A DNA stretch of 64,000 bases from Chloroflexota bacterium (GCA_016195815.1 JACPYX010000009.1:1-64000), one strand, 5' to 3'. Positions 16,228-25,178 are shown, numbered from the stretch's first letter. The notes: a model not told the origin generated them from the sequence alone. Program-made: numbers and translations.

Positions 16228-17463
16228 ATGGGCATCATCAATGGAAAACATATTTTGCTCGGCGTGACAGGCTCCATTGCCGCTTTCAAGGCCGCGGATT
16301 TGGCGTCAAAGCTGACGCAACTCGGCGCGCAGATGGATGTCATCCTCACGCCTGCCGCGGAAAAGTTCATCACGCCGCTCACAATGCAATCCGTCACAGG
16401 CCGCAAGGCTTACACCGAATCCGATCTATGGAGCGGCGAAGCGCACGTTCTTCATATTGGTCTCGGCAAAAGCGCCGACCTGCTCGTGATCGCGCCCTGC
16501 ACGGCCAACACCATTTCCAAACTCGCACACGGCGCGGCGGATAATTTGCTGACCATCACCGCGCTGGCGGCACAGAGCCCACTAATTATTGCACCCGCCA
16601 TGGACGGCGGCATGTTCGATCACCCGGCCACGCAGGAGAATCTCGCAAAGTTAAAAGAGCGCGGCGCGTACGTCGCCGGCCCGACGCAGGGACATCTCGC
16701 CTCGGGACTTTCAGGCGCGGGACGTCTGCTCGAAGTTGCGGATCTCATCGGTCACATCCGCTTCGTTCTCGGACGCCGCGGGCGGCTCGCCGCTAAAAAA
16801 GTTTTAATTACCGCTGGCGGGACTCAGGAACCTCTCGACCCAGTGCGTGTTCTCACCAACAAATCTTCAGGCCGGCAGGGCTACGCGCTGGCCCAATCTG
16901 CAATTGAGGCGGGCGCAGAGGTCACATTGATCACAACGCCGACATCCTTAACTCTGCCAATTGGAGCGCGCGTGATCAATGTGCAGACTGCACAGCAAAT
17001 GCTGGAGGCCGTGTTGAAAGAATGCGCGCAGGCCGATGCGCTGATCATGGCCGCGGCGGTGGCGGACTTCCGCCCGAAGCAGGCCGCGCGAAACAAGCTG
17101 AAGAAACAGGATGGGATTCCGCAGATCGAACTCGAAGCGACGGAAGACATCCTCGAAGCGGTGTCTGCTCAAAAATCGAGAAAGCTTGCGCTGAGCACAG
17201 TCGAAGCGAAGCGGCCGCGCATCACGGTCGGATTCGCGGCTGAGTCACGCGATCTGCTCGAAAATGCAAGCGAGAAACTCCGCTCCAAACATTTGGATTT
17301 TATCGCCGCCAACGACATATCAGCGCAAGACGCGGGCTTCAATGTTGAAACAAACCGCGTTACGCTTTTATTTGCGGATGGAAAAAAAGAATCTTTGCCG
17401 TTGATGAACAAGACCGAGGTGGCCGAGGCCATCCTCGAACATGTCGCGGCACTCCTGGAGTAA
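16228..17463 (+). CDS. coaBC: Bifunctional phosphopantothenoylcysteine decarboxylase / phosphopantothenate-cysteine ligase
   Basis: 411 aa, two enzymes in one chain. The N-terminal flavoprotein CoaC begins HILLGVTGSIAAFKAADLAS and includes LHIGLGKSADLLVIAPCTAN with the active-site His, and APAMDGGMFDHPATQ. The C-terminal CoaB ligase begins VLITAGGTQEPLDPVRVLTN with KSSGRQG, then ALIMAAAVADFRPK. Together they convert 4'-phosphopantothenate plus cysteine to 4'-phosphopantetheine for coenzyme A synthesis. A phosphoesterase gene follows after 2 nt. Confidence 0.96.
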   Translation: MGIINGKHILLGVTGSIAAFKAADLASKLTQLGAQMDVILTPAAEKFITPLTMQSVTGRKAYTESDLWSGEAHVLHIGLGKSADLLVIAPCTANTISKLAHGAADNLLTITALAAQSPLIIAPAMDGGMFDHPATQENLAKLKERGAYVAGPTQGHLASGLSGAGRLLEVADLIGHIRFVLGRRGRLAAKKVLITAGGTQEPLDPVRVLTNKSSGRQGYALAQSAIEAGAEVTLITTPTSLTLPIGARVINVQTAQQMLEAVLKECAQADALIMAAAVADFRPKQAARNKLKKQDGIPQIELEATEDILEAVSAQKSRKLALSTVEAKRPRITVGFAAESRDLLENASEKLRSKHLDFIAANDISAQDAGFNVETNRVTLLFADGKKESLPLMNKTEVAEAILEHVAALLE

Positions 17464-17465
17464 TC

Positions 17466-18197
17466 ATGCGCATTCTGGTCATTTCGGACATTCATGCAAA
17501 TTACACTGCACTGGAGGCTGTGGTCAACGACGCCGGAATGGTGGATGAAACCTGGTGCCTCGGCGACCTGGTCGGCTATGGGCCGGACCCGAACGCGGTC
17601 GTGGAGCAGGTGCGCGAACTGCCGCATTTGACCTGCATTCTCGGCAATCACGATGTGGCCGTGATCGGCAAGATGCCTTTTGAAGCATTCAACGGGGACG
17701 CGCGCCGCTCGTTGATCTGGACGGAGAAAGTGATGACCGCCGACAACATGAACTTTATGCGCACGCTTCCACAGAACGTGAAGGTGCGCGGCGATGTCAG
17801 CATGGCACACGGAAGCCCGCGCGACCCGATTTGGGAATATGTGTTGAACACGCTTTCGGCGCGGTTGAACTTCGACCATTTCGACACGCCTTATTGTTTT
17901 GTAGGACATACACACGCACAGGTCATGTTCCAGTTGAGTGAGCAGAATGACCGCGTCACTTTGGAGGGTACAAAGCCGGCTGAGGCAATGCGGCTGATGC
18001 CGCGCGCTATTTTGAATCCGGGTTCGGTGGGCCAGCCGCGCGACCGTGATCCGCGCGCGGCGTATGCGATCTACGATTCAAAGGCGCACACTTGGGAAGC
18101 GCGGCGGGCGGAATACAACATCGCCGAGGTGCAACGGAGAATTCGCGAAGCAGGCCTGCCCGAGAAACACGCGATAAGATTGTCGGAAGGTTGGTAG
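17466..18197 (+). CDS. Metallophosphoesterase (YfcE/diadenosine-tetraphosphatase-like)
   Basis: 243 aa calcineurin-like phosphoesterase. All metal-binding motifs are visible in order: VISDIHANYTALEAV, CLGDLVGYGPDPNAV, ILGNHDVAV, MAHGSPRDP and FVGHTHAQVMF, followed by NPGSVGQPRDRDPRAAYAIY. The last is typical of the YfcE/bacterial Ap4A-hydrolase-like subgroup. It probably hydrolyses a phosphodiester or nucleotide; the substrate is unknown. It follows coaBC directly with GGAG upstream, so the two form an operon ended by the hairpin at 18204. Confidence 0.9.
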   Translation: MRILVISDIHANYTALEAVVNDAGMVDETWCLGDLVGYGPDPNAVVEQVRELPHLTCILGNHDVAVIGKMPFEAFNGDARRSLIWTEKVMTADNMNFMRTLPQNVKVRGDVSMAHGSPRDPIWEYVLNTLSARLNFDHFDTPYCFVGHTHAQVMFQLSEQNDRVTLEGTKPAEAMRLMPRAILNPGSVGQPRDRDPRAAYAIYDSKAHTWEARRAEYNIAEVQRRIREAGLPEKHAIRLSEGW

Positions 18198-18203
18198 GTC
18201 GAG

Positions 18204-18235
18204 AAAATATCCAGCGTTTAAGCGCTGGATATTTT
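18204..18235 (+). terminator. Terminator after the coaBC operon
   Basis: AAAATATCCAGCG and CGCTGGATATTTT form a 13-bp stem with a 6-nt loop, ending in a T-run. Confidence 0.85.
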
Positions 18236-18313
18236 ATTTCACGGAACTTTCCATCCGCATCGGCGTCTGTTGAAGAGAAATCAACCTTGCGTTTTCCCTT
18301 GAAGGAGGAAGAC

Positions 18314-19270
18314 ATGAAACGGATTCTTGTTATCATCGTCATCGTTGCGGCAGTCGCATTGTCAGCTTGCGGGGCTCAGCGAGCGGCGGCTCCTGCGCCG
18401 TATGCAATCGGCGGAGGCGCGCCTCAATCTGCTCCAACTGCTCCGATGGAAGTTCCCGCGCCGGCCTTCGTAGACTCAGCCAAATCTTTCGCCCCGAGTC
18501 AGTCAGGCATTGTCACAACTAATTCATCCGCTCCTGTGACCGACCGCCTCGTCATCCAAAACGCGGACCTGACGATTGTGGTCAAGGATGTGAATGGGCG
18601 CGCCAAAGCAATTCAAGATATGGCAAAGCAAATGGGCGGATTCGTGGTCTCGGTCAACATCGGCCAGACGTATGCCAATGACGGCGCGCAAGTACCGCAA
18701 GCGCAGGTTGTCGTCCGCGTGCCGGCAGACAAATTGGATGCCGCGCTGGAACAGGTCAAGAAAGACGCGGTGGATGTCCAGAATGAAACGCGTTCAGGGC
18801 AGGATGTCACCAGCCAATACGTTGACTTGAAGTCGCAACTCACAGCCAAGCAGGCCGCCGAAGCGCAACTGCTCAAGATCATGGAAGGCGCGACAAAGAC
18901 CGAAGATGTGCTGGCCGTGTACGCACAACTGCAACAAATCCAGAGCGACATCCAGGTGCTCAAAGGCCAGATCAAATATTATGAAGAGTCCGCCGCGCTG
19001 TCAGCCATTAGCGTGAACATTGTAGCGGAGGAAACCATAAAGCCGCTCGTGGTCGCCGGCTGGAAACCGCAAGGCGTGGCACGCGACGCCATCCAGAATC
19101 TGATCTACTTCTGGCAGGGCTTCATTGACTGGCTGATCGGCTTCGCCCTGTATACCCTGCCGGTTCTGATCACCATCGGCATCCCGCTTTACCTGCTCTT
19201 CCTGCTCGTGCGCTGGATCTTCCGCAAGGTTCGCCAGCCCAAAGCCAAAATAGAAGAGCCAAAGAGTTAA
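18314..19270 (+). CDS. DUF4349 lipoprotein
   Basis: 318 aa from the ATG at 18314 (AAGGAGG 7 nt upstream); the longer upstream frame is spurious. N-terminal lipoprotein signal with lipobox LSAC. A low-complexity Pro/Ala linker follows. The DUF4349 domain starts near residue 75 (TDRLVIQNADLTIVVKDV), continues with DMAKQMGGFVVSVN, and includes a coiled coil around 175-215. A C-terminal transmembrane helix (LYTLPVLITIGIPLYLLFLL) and a basic tail follow, so the protein is lipid-anchored outside and also spans the membrane. Function of the family is unknown; it is common in Chloroflexota and Firmicutes. Confidence 0.88.
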   Translation: MKRILVIIVIVAAVALSACGAQRAAAPAPYAIGGGAPQSAPTAPMEVPAPAFVDSAKSFAPSQSGIVTTNSSAPVTDRLVIQNADLTIVVKDVNGRAKAIQDMAKQMGGFVVSVNIGQTYANDGAQVPQAQVVVRVPADKLDAALEQVKKDAVDVQNETRSGQDVTSQYVDLKSQLTAKQAAEAQLLKIMEGATKTEDVLAVYAQLQQIQSDIQVLKGQIKYYEESAALSAISVNIVAEETIKPLVVAGWKPQGVARDAIQNLIYFWQGFIDWLIGFALYTLPVLITIGIPLYLLFLLVRWIFRKVRQPKAKIEEPKS

Positions 19271-19290
19271 TCACCCAAACGGCTCTTGCG

Positions 19291-19330
19291 TTATACCCCT
19301 TTCCCCAAAAAGGAGAGGGGTATAATTTTG
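19291..19330 (+). terminator. Hairpin combining the DUF4349 terminator with the rsmG -10 box
   Basis: TTATACCCCTTTCC pairs with GGAGAGGGGTATAA (one mismatch), followed by TTTTG. The last bases of the stem and the T-run form TATAAT at 19321-19326, which lies 9 nt before the rsmG start codon. The same bases appear to end one transcript and start the next. Confidence 0.65.
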
Positions 19331-19335
19331 AAACA

Positions 19336-20046
19336 ATGGACAAGCTCATCAAAAACGCGCAGGAACTTTTTCACGTCAACCTGGGCGGGCGTCATGTCAT
19401 GTCGCTCATCACCTACGAACGCGAACTGCTTGAATGGAACCAAAAATTTAATTTGACCGCCATTCGAGACACGGAAGCCATCCGCACCAAACATTTTCTG
19501 GACTCATTTTCCTGTGTGCTGGCGTGGGGCGCGAATCCGCCGCATCATCTCATTGACGTTGGAACGGGCGCCGGTTTCCCGGGCCTGCCCCTCAAGATTT
19601 TATATCCCCAGTTAAAACTGACGCTGGTCGAGTCGGTCGGCAAAAAGGCCATGTTCTGCCAGCACATCGTCCGCGTGCTGGGACTCGACAGCGTGAACGT
19701 CATCCATGCCCGCGCCGAAGATCTTGGTCACAAGCCGGAACATCGCGAACAATATGACTGGGCAGTGGCGCGCGCCGTTGCCGGCATGAATATCCTGGTC
19801 GAATATCTTTTGCCGCTCGTCAAAGTCGGCGGGACGATGCTGGCACAAAAAGGTGAAAGCGGGCCCGCCGAGGCACAGTCCGCTGAAAAGGCCATGAAAT
19901 TATTGGGCGGAAAATTACAGCAGATTCTGCCGGTCAACTTGCCGGGCGTAGCCGATGACAGATTTTTAGTATTGGTTCACAAGTCCGCGGCCACGCCGCC
20001 AAAATATCCGCGCAAGGCGGGCGCGCCGATGAAACAGCCGTTGTAG
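19336..20046 (+). CDS. rsmG: 16S rRNA (guanine527-N7)-methyltransferase RsmG
   Basis: 236 aa class I methyltransferase. YERELLEWNQKFNLTAIRD near the N-terminus and HFLDSFS are RsmG signatures. LIDVGTGAGFPGLPLKILYP is the SAM-binding motif I, and ARAVAGMNILVEYLLPLVKV follows later. It methylates G527 of 16S rRNA; loss gives low-level streptomycin resistance in other bacteria. The ATG follows a TATAAT by 9 nt without a Shine-Dalgarno sequence, so the mRNA is probably leaderless. It is convergent with the ferritin gene. Confidence 0.95.
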   Translation: MDKLIKNAQELFHVNLGGRHVMSLITYERELLEWNQKFNLTAIRDTEAIRTKHFLDSFSCVLAWGANPPHHLIDVGTGAGFPGLPLKILYPQLKLTLVESVGKKAMFCQHIVRVLGLDSVNVIHARAEDLGHKPEHREQYDWAVARAVAGMNILVEYLLPLVKVGGTMLAQKGESGPAEAQSAEKAMKLLGGKLQQILPVNLPGVADDRFLVLVHKSAATPPKYPRKAGAPMKQPL

Positions 20047-20085
20047 CGCGGAGGTACATCGCGCCTTGCGAACCGGAGAATCTCT

Positions 20086-20577
20086 TTATTCGCCGCGTTT
20101 GCCGAGACGATGATCGAGCATCAGCACAGCCGTGCCGCGCGCGTCGATCATTTCCAATTGCTGGACGATCTCCATCACGTTCTTTTCCTCTTCCACCTGC
20201 TCGGTGATGAACCACTGCAATGTGACCTGCGCCGGATAGTCTTTCTCTTTCAGGGCCAGCTCATACAGCGCGTAGATGGATGCAGTCACTTTGGCCTCGT
20301 GTTCAGCCACCTGCTTGAACAAATCCAGCGAAGTCTTCCAATCCGTTTCAGGCGCCTGAATGGCTTTCAGCAGGACCTGTCCGCCGCGCTCGACAAGGAA
20401 ATCGAACAGTTTCATGGCATGTGCGCGTTCCTCGCCTTCCTGCACGCGCATCCACTTTGCAAAGCCGGGCAGATTTTTCTCCTCGAAATAGGCGGCCATC
20501 GAGAGATACAAGTATGAGGAATACAACTCTTTGTTGATCTGATCGTTGATCGCATCCTGCATTGATTTAGGGATCAT
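20086..20577 (-). CDS. ftnA: Ferritin
   Basis: 163 aa four-helix iron-storage protein of the bacterial non-haem ferritin type. NKELYSSYLYLSMAAYFEEK holds the first ferroxidase ligands. VQEGEERAHAMKLFDFLVER has the E..H pair, and FITEQVEEEKNVMEIVQQLE the third helix ligands. It assembles into a 24-mer that oxidises and stores iron in the cytoplasm. Start ATG with AAGGAG upstream. A cupin gene lies upstream on the same strand, 33 nt away. Confidence 0.94.
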   Translation of the reverse strand: MIPKSMQDAINDQINKELYSSYLYLSMAAYFEEKNLPGFAKWMRVQEGEERAHAMKLFDFLVERGGQVLLKAIQAPETDWKTSLDLFKQVAEHEAKVTASIYALYELALKEKDYPAQVTLQWFITEQVEEEKNVMEIVQQLEMIDARGTAVLMLDHRLGKRGE

Positions 20578-20610
20578 AGGTTTCTCCTTGATTGAGTATG
20601 TAACATTAGC

Positions 20611-20976
20611 CTAACAACTCACATCATCTACAATTGTAATCCTATCTTCCTTGTTGGGGATAATACACAGGAATTCAAAAGGTTCTTCGCCCGAGTTTTG
20701 ATACGAGTGAATCGCGCCTTCAGGGATGAAAACCACGTCGCCGGTTTTGACACGATAGGTCTCATCGCCGATGGTGATGGCGGCCTGTCCGCGCAAAACA
20801 TATTGCTCATGCTCGACGGTGTTCGTGTGGCGCGGCATGCCTCCGCCCTTTTGCATGGAAAATTTCCGCAGGGCGAAGTTCGGGCCTTCCTTTGAAGAGA
20901 TCAAAACCTGAATGGTCGTATCTTTTCCGGCAGCGACATCTTTCGCTTCGACATCGGTTGAATGTTTGACTGGCAT
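20611..20976 (-). CDS. Cupin domain protein
   Basis: 121 aa single-domain cupin. MPRHTNTVEHEQYVLRGQAA corresponds to motif 1 (metal-binding His residues and Glu) and IPEGAIHSYQN to motif 2. The C-terminus ends in a Cys. Small cupins bind a metal and are involved in varied reactions or in sensing; no substrate can be assigned. Its place upstream of ferritin might suggest a metal-related role, but that is a guess. Confidence 0.85.
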   Translation of the reverse strand: MPVKHSTDVEAKDVAAGKDTTIQVLISSKEGPNFALRKFSMQKGGGMPRHTNTVEHEQYVLRGQAAITIGDETYRVKTGDVVFIPEGAIHSYQNSGEEPFEFLCIIPNKEDRITIVDDVSC

Positions 20977-20984
20977 TTTTACTC

Positions 20985-21062
20985 CGTTCTTTTTTGAGCC
21001 GCGAAATTTTTTCTTTTCTTCGTGTCCTTGGTGTCACTTCGACTTCGCTCAGTGCAGGCCTT
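20985..21062. repeat. Low-complexity intergenic phrase (TTCGTGTCCTTGGTGTCAC type)
   Basis: Short spacer between recF and the cupin gene. It contains CTTCGTGTCCTTGGTG, a motif seen again in altered form at 26204-26270. It appears to be one of several dispersed degenerate repeat types of this genome. Confidence 0.4.
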
Positions 21063-21067
21063 CGTAG

Positions 21068-22270
21068 TTAATCTTTTTTCACACTTCCATCCTGCACTTT
21101 CCATACTTCTGACTTCTCCACAAACTCCGGCGTAAACATCTTGGCGTCGGTGGCGGTAAATAAAACCTGCTCACCCTCTCCCACATATTTTAGCAAATCG
21201 GCGCGCCGTTGCAGATCAAGCTCGGCCATCACTTCATCGAGCAGGATCACCGGCCATTCGCCCGTGCGTTCCTTCATCCAATTCACTTCGGCGAGTTTCA
21301 ATGCAAGTAACATCGTCCGCACCTGGCCGCGCGAGCCGTAATCGCCCAGGTCAATGCCATTGGCAAGGAAACGCAATTCGTCGCGATGCGGGCCGATGGT
21401 GGTCACGCCGCGCGCGATCTCCTCGGAGCGGATTTCTTTCAGCCGCGACAAAAAGCCTTTGCGGATGTCGTCCGCTTTGAGGGCGGAGCGATCCGTGTCC
21501 GTCGTCAACTTCATGCCGATCTGCCCGTCGGGATTCGGCAATGGATCATACGCGGGTTCATAATTCAATCGCAGGACTTCCCTGCCGTGCGTCAACTCGC
21601 GGTGGACGCGCGCCGCGAGGCGTTCGATCTGCTGGACGGCCTCGATGCGCCACTGAATGATCTGCGCGCCGAGCCGCGCCAGCGTTTCATCCCAGACTTC
21701 AAGCTGGCCGCCGTTTCCTCCGCTTTCGTTCAACGCTTTGAGCAGAGCATTGCGCTGACTGAGCGCCTGGCTGTATTCGCTCAACACACCCGCATAAGCC
21801 GGGACGGCCTGCGCCAGGGCAAGGTTGAGATAACGCCGGCGCTCGTCGGGGCCGTCTTCGATGATGCCCGACATCTGCGGCACAAAGATGACCGCATTGA
21901 AGTAACCGGTGATATCGTTGATCTGTTTTTTCACGCCATCCAGCAAAACTTCCTTTCGCAAACGCTGACCGTTGATGCCGGTCGGTTCGAGGATCAAACG
22001 CGCTTCGAGTTTGTGGTTTTTTCTGCCGCGTTCATACTCCGCAACAAGGCGCGCCACAGCCAAAGGATTCTTGGCTTCAATAAAGTTAACCAGTTGACGG
22101 TCGCTGTGAGTTTGAAAAGACGCGAAGGATGCCAGGAAATAAATTGCTTCGAGGATGCTGGTCTTGCCCTGCCCGTTATCGCCCACCAGCAAAACAACCC
22201 GCCGGGGTACGTCAATATCCAGGCGGGCAAAGTTGCGGAAGTTGGTGAGGGAGAGGTGTTTGAGGAACAT
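21068..22270 (-). CDS. recF: DNA replication and repair protein RecF
   Basis: 400 aa SMC-like ATPase. LKHLSLTNFRNFARLDIDVP at the N-terminus, Walker A GDNGQGKTSILEAIYFLASF, and the C-terminal signature and Walker B region (YGSRGQVRTMLLALKLAEV, then VILLDEVMAELD). RecF binds gapped DNA and loads RecA with RecO and RecR. It starts within the stop of def (TAATG), so both are one operon. It is not next to dnaA/dnaN here, unlike the classical arrangement. Confidence 0.95.
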   Translation of the reverse strand: MFLKHLSLTNFRNFARLDIDVPRRVVLLVGDNGQGKTSILEAIYFLASFASFQTHSDRQLVNFIEAKNPLAVARLVAEYERGRKNHKLEARLILEPTGINGQRLRKEVLLDGVKKQINDITGYFNAVIFVPQMSGIIEDGPDERRRYLNLALAQAVPAYAGVLSEYSQALSQRNALLKALNESGGNGGQLEVWDETLARLGAQIIQWRIEAVQQIERLAARVHRELTHGREVLRLNYEPAYDPLPNPDGQIGMKLTTDTDRSALKADDIRKGFLSRLKEIRSEEIARGVTTIGPHRDELRFLANGIDLGDYGSRGQVRTMLLALKLAEVNWMKERTGEWPVILLDEVMAELDLQRRADLLKYVGEGEQVLFTATDAKMFTPEFVEKSEVWKVQDGSVKKD

Positions 22271-22794
22271 TAGACCATATCTTCTTCTTCATCCACCGAC
22301 GGCTTCCAAACTTTTGTGGCGCGATCCGGGAAGACGACTCCGTTCAGATGGTCCACTTCATGCTGGAAGATACGCGCCAGCCAGCCTTCGGCTTTGAGCT
22401 TCATCGGCTGTCCGCGCCGATTGAGGCCTTTAAGTTGGATTGTCGAATGGCGTTCCACTTCACCGACCAGGCCGGGGATGGAGAGACAGCCTTCCACGCC
22501 CAGTTCCTTTTCTTCCGAGAACTTCACGATTTCAGGATTGATCATCACATATAGTTTTTTGGGACCTTCGATGATTTCGCCGTTTTCATCTTCTTCATCT
22601 TCTCCGTATTCGACCACGATCAGGCGATCAGAGATTCCAACCTGCGGCGCGGCCAGCCCGACGCCGGGCGCTTCGCGCATCGTTTCGATCATGTCGTCAA
22701 TCAGGGTTTGCAAATTTTTCTCGAATTTAGTGATGGGCCGCGCCTTGCGCCGCAGGACCGGGTCTGGAAGTGTTACGATGGTTCTTAATGCCAT
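22270..22794 (-). CDS. def: Peptide deformylase
   Basis: 174 aa. All three active-site motifs are present: GVGLAAPQVG, EGCLSIPGL (metal-ligand Cys) and FQHEVDHLNGVVF (the HExxH zinc/iron ligands and catalytic Glu). It removes the formyl group from nascent protein N-termini. Start ATG with GAGG upstream; it overlaps recF by one base. An acidic insertion (DEEDENGEIIEGPKKL) between the first and second motifs is typical of this type. Confidence 0.96.
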   Translation of the reverse strand: MALRTIVTLPDPVLRRKARPITKFEKNLQTLIDDMIETMREAPGVGLAAPQVGISDRLIVVEYGEDEEDENGEIIEGPKKLYVMINPEIVKFSEEKELGVEGCLSIPGLVGEVERHSTIQLKGLNRRGQPMKLKAEGWLARIFQHEVDHLNGVVFPDRATKVWKPSVDEEEDMV

Positions 22795-22841
22795 GAATCA
22801 ACCTCATAAAATGATCAAGTTCAAAAAATCGTCCCCCGATT

Positions 22842-24548
22842 TTACTCTTTTTTCGGCTCGGACTCGGAGGCATCCTCTTCCTTGTAAAATTCCCTGGCGT
22901 TTTCGTGATACGCCGCCAGCCAGTCGGCCATGCGCTCGCGTTCCATGGCGGCTTCGGCCTCGCGCTTTTTTGCGATGCGCGCCGCGCGGCGGCGGTCAAT
23001 ATCGGCCTGCACCGAAGCCGGGTCGAGCACATCTTCGAAAGCCAGCTTGGTGCCGCCGACGCTGATCTCCACCGTTCCGAAATTGAGCAAATATCCGGCC
23101 AGTCCGACGCGTTTGTATTCCATGCTCAGGATGTTTTCGAGCGGCGCGGCGCGGCGTTCCTCCGTGCCCCACGGTTTGCGGTCCAGGTCAAGGATCTGGT
23201 CTGGCGTGACCTGGAACTTGTCATTGCTCCAGTCAACGTATTGATAGATCCACCAGCCAATCAAAGGAATCAGGAGGATCGGCAGGGCGGCCATGGTTGT
23301 ATCCACTTTGAGGCCGTTGGCGGTGTCGAAAAGTTTTTCACCCGGCGTACGGACCAAAGTAAACAGCCGGATAATCAAGCCAGAGAGGACCAGCAGAATC
23401 AAAAGGGTTGGCTGCCACACCTGCCGCCACAACACATACACATGTTTGCGATATGTGATCGTGCCGCTGTCTTCCGTCCGCATTTTGAACCAGTTGGCCG
23501 TGGCGGCGTCCAACAGCGAGGGGCGATACGGCCCGCGGATGATTGCCTGCTTTTCGAGCGGTGCAGACTCTTGAGTCTTTTCATCCATTTTCAAGCCCAA
23601 CTTCTCGCGGATGGTGTTCCGCATGGCGTCCTTTTCTGCGCGTGAGGCAAAATGTTTGGTGCGGCCCCATTGTTCCTCGATCATCTGTGCGGCCTGGTAC
23701 GGATGCGAGACGTGATTGAACGGAAGTTTGCCCACAAACGTACGGACGATAACGTGACCGTAATCGAAGAAACGGCCGGTCGCGTCTGTTTCAACGCCAA
23801 CAGAGAGGACCGTGCTGAGCGGCGCTTCCTGGCGGCTGTCGTACAGTCCGACTACTTTCTCAAGCCAGACAGCGCGCTGATTGGTCACGATGTAATAATC
23901 GTTGCCCCAATCAATCCAGTTCCAAACCGCCCAGCCAAGGATGACAAGGAATGAAACTCCGGCCAGTGAAATTGCCACCAGCGAGCGGAGTAAAAAGAAG
24001 GCCACCATCAAAGCAATCGGCACGACCAGCGAAAAAGCGGGAGCGCTCAAGGCTCGCAGCAAGAGAACGAGATGTTTGCGCGCCACAAAATAAATGACTT
24101 CGTCGGGCCACAACCATTTGAACCTCTGTTGGCGCGCCAGCCTGCGGCTGGCAATCGAAACTTCAAAAGCGGCCTTCAATTTGGAGAAACGTTTGAGGAG
24201 TTCGTTGAATTGATCGCGCGAGAGCGAGAACAGCAAGGTCTTTTCGGAGGCGCGCACCGTTGCCGAGCGCTTTCGCTTCTCATAAAGGGCTTCCTCGCCG
24301 AAATAATCGCCGCCCACCAGGAAGGCCAATTCCACCTTCCCCTTGCGGCTCGTCTGCGTGATACTCACCCTGCCCTGATAAATAATGTAGAAGCGCTCCG
24401 CCGCGGCGCCTTCCTCAAAAATTGCACTCCCCTCTTCATAGGCCTCTTCCGTCAAATTCTCCGCCACAGGCGTCAGTTCTTCATCCTTCAAATCATGGAA
24501 GAGATGAATCCTGCGAAGATAAGCCACGCGCGCCGGGATCGGGATCAC
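22842..24548 (-). CDS. Cyclic nucleotide-binding domain protein with membrane PH-like domains
   Basis: 568 aa, GTG start. Residues about 12-120 form a cNMP-binding domain (LFHDLKDEELTPVAENL, then GDYFGEEALYEKRKRSATVR). It has the phosphate-binding GEEALY motif but no DNA-binding helix-turn-helix. Two blocks follow, each a hydrophobic pair (about 175-225 and 370-430) plus a bacterial PH-like domain (WGNDYYIVTNQRAVWLEKVV; WSNDKFQVTPDQILDLDR). It may be a membrane sensor of cyclic nucleotide. A highly charged tail ends the protein. It lies 4 nt after the redoxin gene. Confidence 0.85.
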   Translation of the reverse strand: MIPIPARVAYLRRIHLFHDLKDEELTPVAENLTEEAYEEGSAIFEEGAAAERFYIIYQGRVSITQTSRKGKVELAFLVGGDYFGEEALYEKRKRSATVRASEKTLLFSLSRDQFNELLKRFSKLKAAFEVSIASRRLARQQRFKWLWPDEVIYFVARKHLVLLLRALSAPAFSLVVPIALMVAFFLLRSLVAISLAGVSFLVILGWAVWNWIDWGNDYYIVTNQRAVWLEKVVGLYDSRQEAPLSTVLSVGVETDATGRFFDYGHVIVRTFVGKLPFNHVSHPYQAAQMIEEQWGRTKHFASRAEKDAMRNTIREKLGLKMDEKTQESAPLEKQAIIRGPYRPSLLDAATANWFKMRTEDSGTITYRKHVYVLWRQVWQPTLLILLVLSGLIIRLFTLVRTPGEKLFDTANGLKVDTTMAALPILLIPLIGWWIYQYVDWSNDKFQVTPDQILDLDRKPWGTEERRAAPLENILSMEYKRVGLAGYLLNFGTVEISVGGTKLAFEDVLDPASVQADIDRRRAARIAKKREAEAAMERERMADWLAAYHENAREFYKEEDASESEPKKE

Positions 24549-24552
24549 GCTG

Positions 24553-25062
24553 TTATTCTACTGCTTCGCGCACGATGGCGCAACCATAGGCCGGAGTCTC
24601 CGTCAGCGCTGGCAAACGCCCATCGAGCAGGGACTCCACCGCCTCGTCCAGAAAGAAGCGGGCCGGCTTTCTCTGGCGGAAGGTGACATCATCCACCGCG
24701 CCGCGATAACGCAGGATACCGCCGCGGTCCATTACAAAGACGTGAGGCGTGGTCTGCGCGCTGAATAAATCCGCGGCGACTTGTTCCGCGTCTCTCAGGA
24801 CGATGGGCAGGCGGCGCGTTTTAGCGGCCTCTGCAACACTTTGATTTGACTCGCTTCGATTCGCGGCGACGGACAACACGACCACGTCTTCGCGCCATTG
24901 CGCGGACATTGCCATTATGGCGCGGTCGGTGCGCTCGGAATGCGGGCATTCGCACGACCAAAAGTTGACGATGACGATCCTGCCGCGGTAATCGCCGAGA
25001 TGATGAAGATTGCCATCGAGATCGGGCAAGGAAAAATCGGGAACGGGTTTGTTGATTTGCAC
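24553..25062 (-). CDS. Thioredoxin-fold redoxin protein (TlpA/AhpC-TSA-like)
   Basis: 169 aa from the GTG at 25062, which has a perfect TATAAT 6 nt upstream; the longer frame runs into a palindromic repeat. KPVPDFSLPDLDGNLHHLGD and the RGRIVIVNFWSCECPHSE stretch place the redox site in a thioredoxin fold, with Cys-Glu-Cys-Pro instead of the usual CxxC. TTPHVFVMDRGGILRYRGAV holds the cis-Pro loop, and RYRGAVDD continues the family's end. It probably reduces a thiol or peroxide in the cytoplasm, since no signal peptide is visible from this start. Operon with the cNMP-binding protein. Confidence 0.85.
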   Translation of the reverse strand: MQINKPVPDFSLPDLDGNLHHLGDYRGRIVIVNFWSCECPHSERTDRAIMAMSAQWREDVVVLSVAANRSESNQSVAEAAKTRRLPIVLRDAEQVAADLFSAQTTPHVFVMDRGGILRYRGAVDDVTFRQRKPARFFLDEAVESLLDGRLPALTETPAYGCAIVREAVE

Positions 25063-25068
25063 AAATGA

Positions 25069-25074
25069 ATTATA
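25069..25074 (-). promoter_or_regulatory. -10 box TATAAT of the redoxin gene
   Basis: Perfect TATAAT 6 nt before the GTG at 25062 on the minus strand; this decides the start. Divergent from the promoter box at 25179. Confidence 0.6.
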
Positions 25075-25088
25075 TCTTTCAATATGGT

Positions 25089-25169
25089 ATTGCGAGGAGC
25101 GCTGGTCGAGCAGCCGCGCTTGTTTTGAAATTGCCACGCCGCCTCCCGGCGGATCGCAAGCAATGACAT
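25089..25169. repeat. Dispersed palindromic element, degenerate copy
   Basis: Begins ATTGCGAG and ends with CGCAAGCAATGAC. It is related to the palindromic elements at 2011-2100 and 49715-49837, but the middle is diverged. It lies between the two divergent leaderless genes. Confidence 0.5.
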
Positions 25170-25178
25170 TCGCCATGA

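Noticed and set aside
21068-22794. Replication origin near recF
   Set aside because: No dnaA or dnaN gene, no DnaA box cluster and no AT-rich unwinding region were seen.
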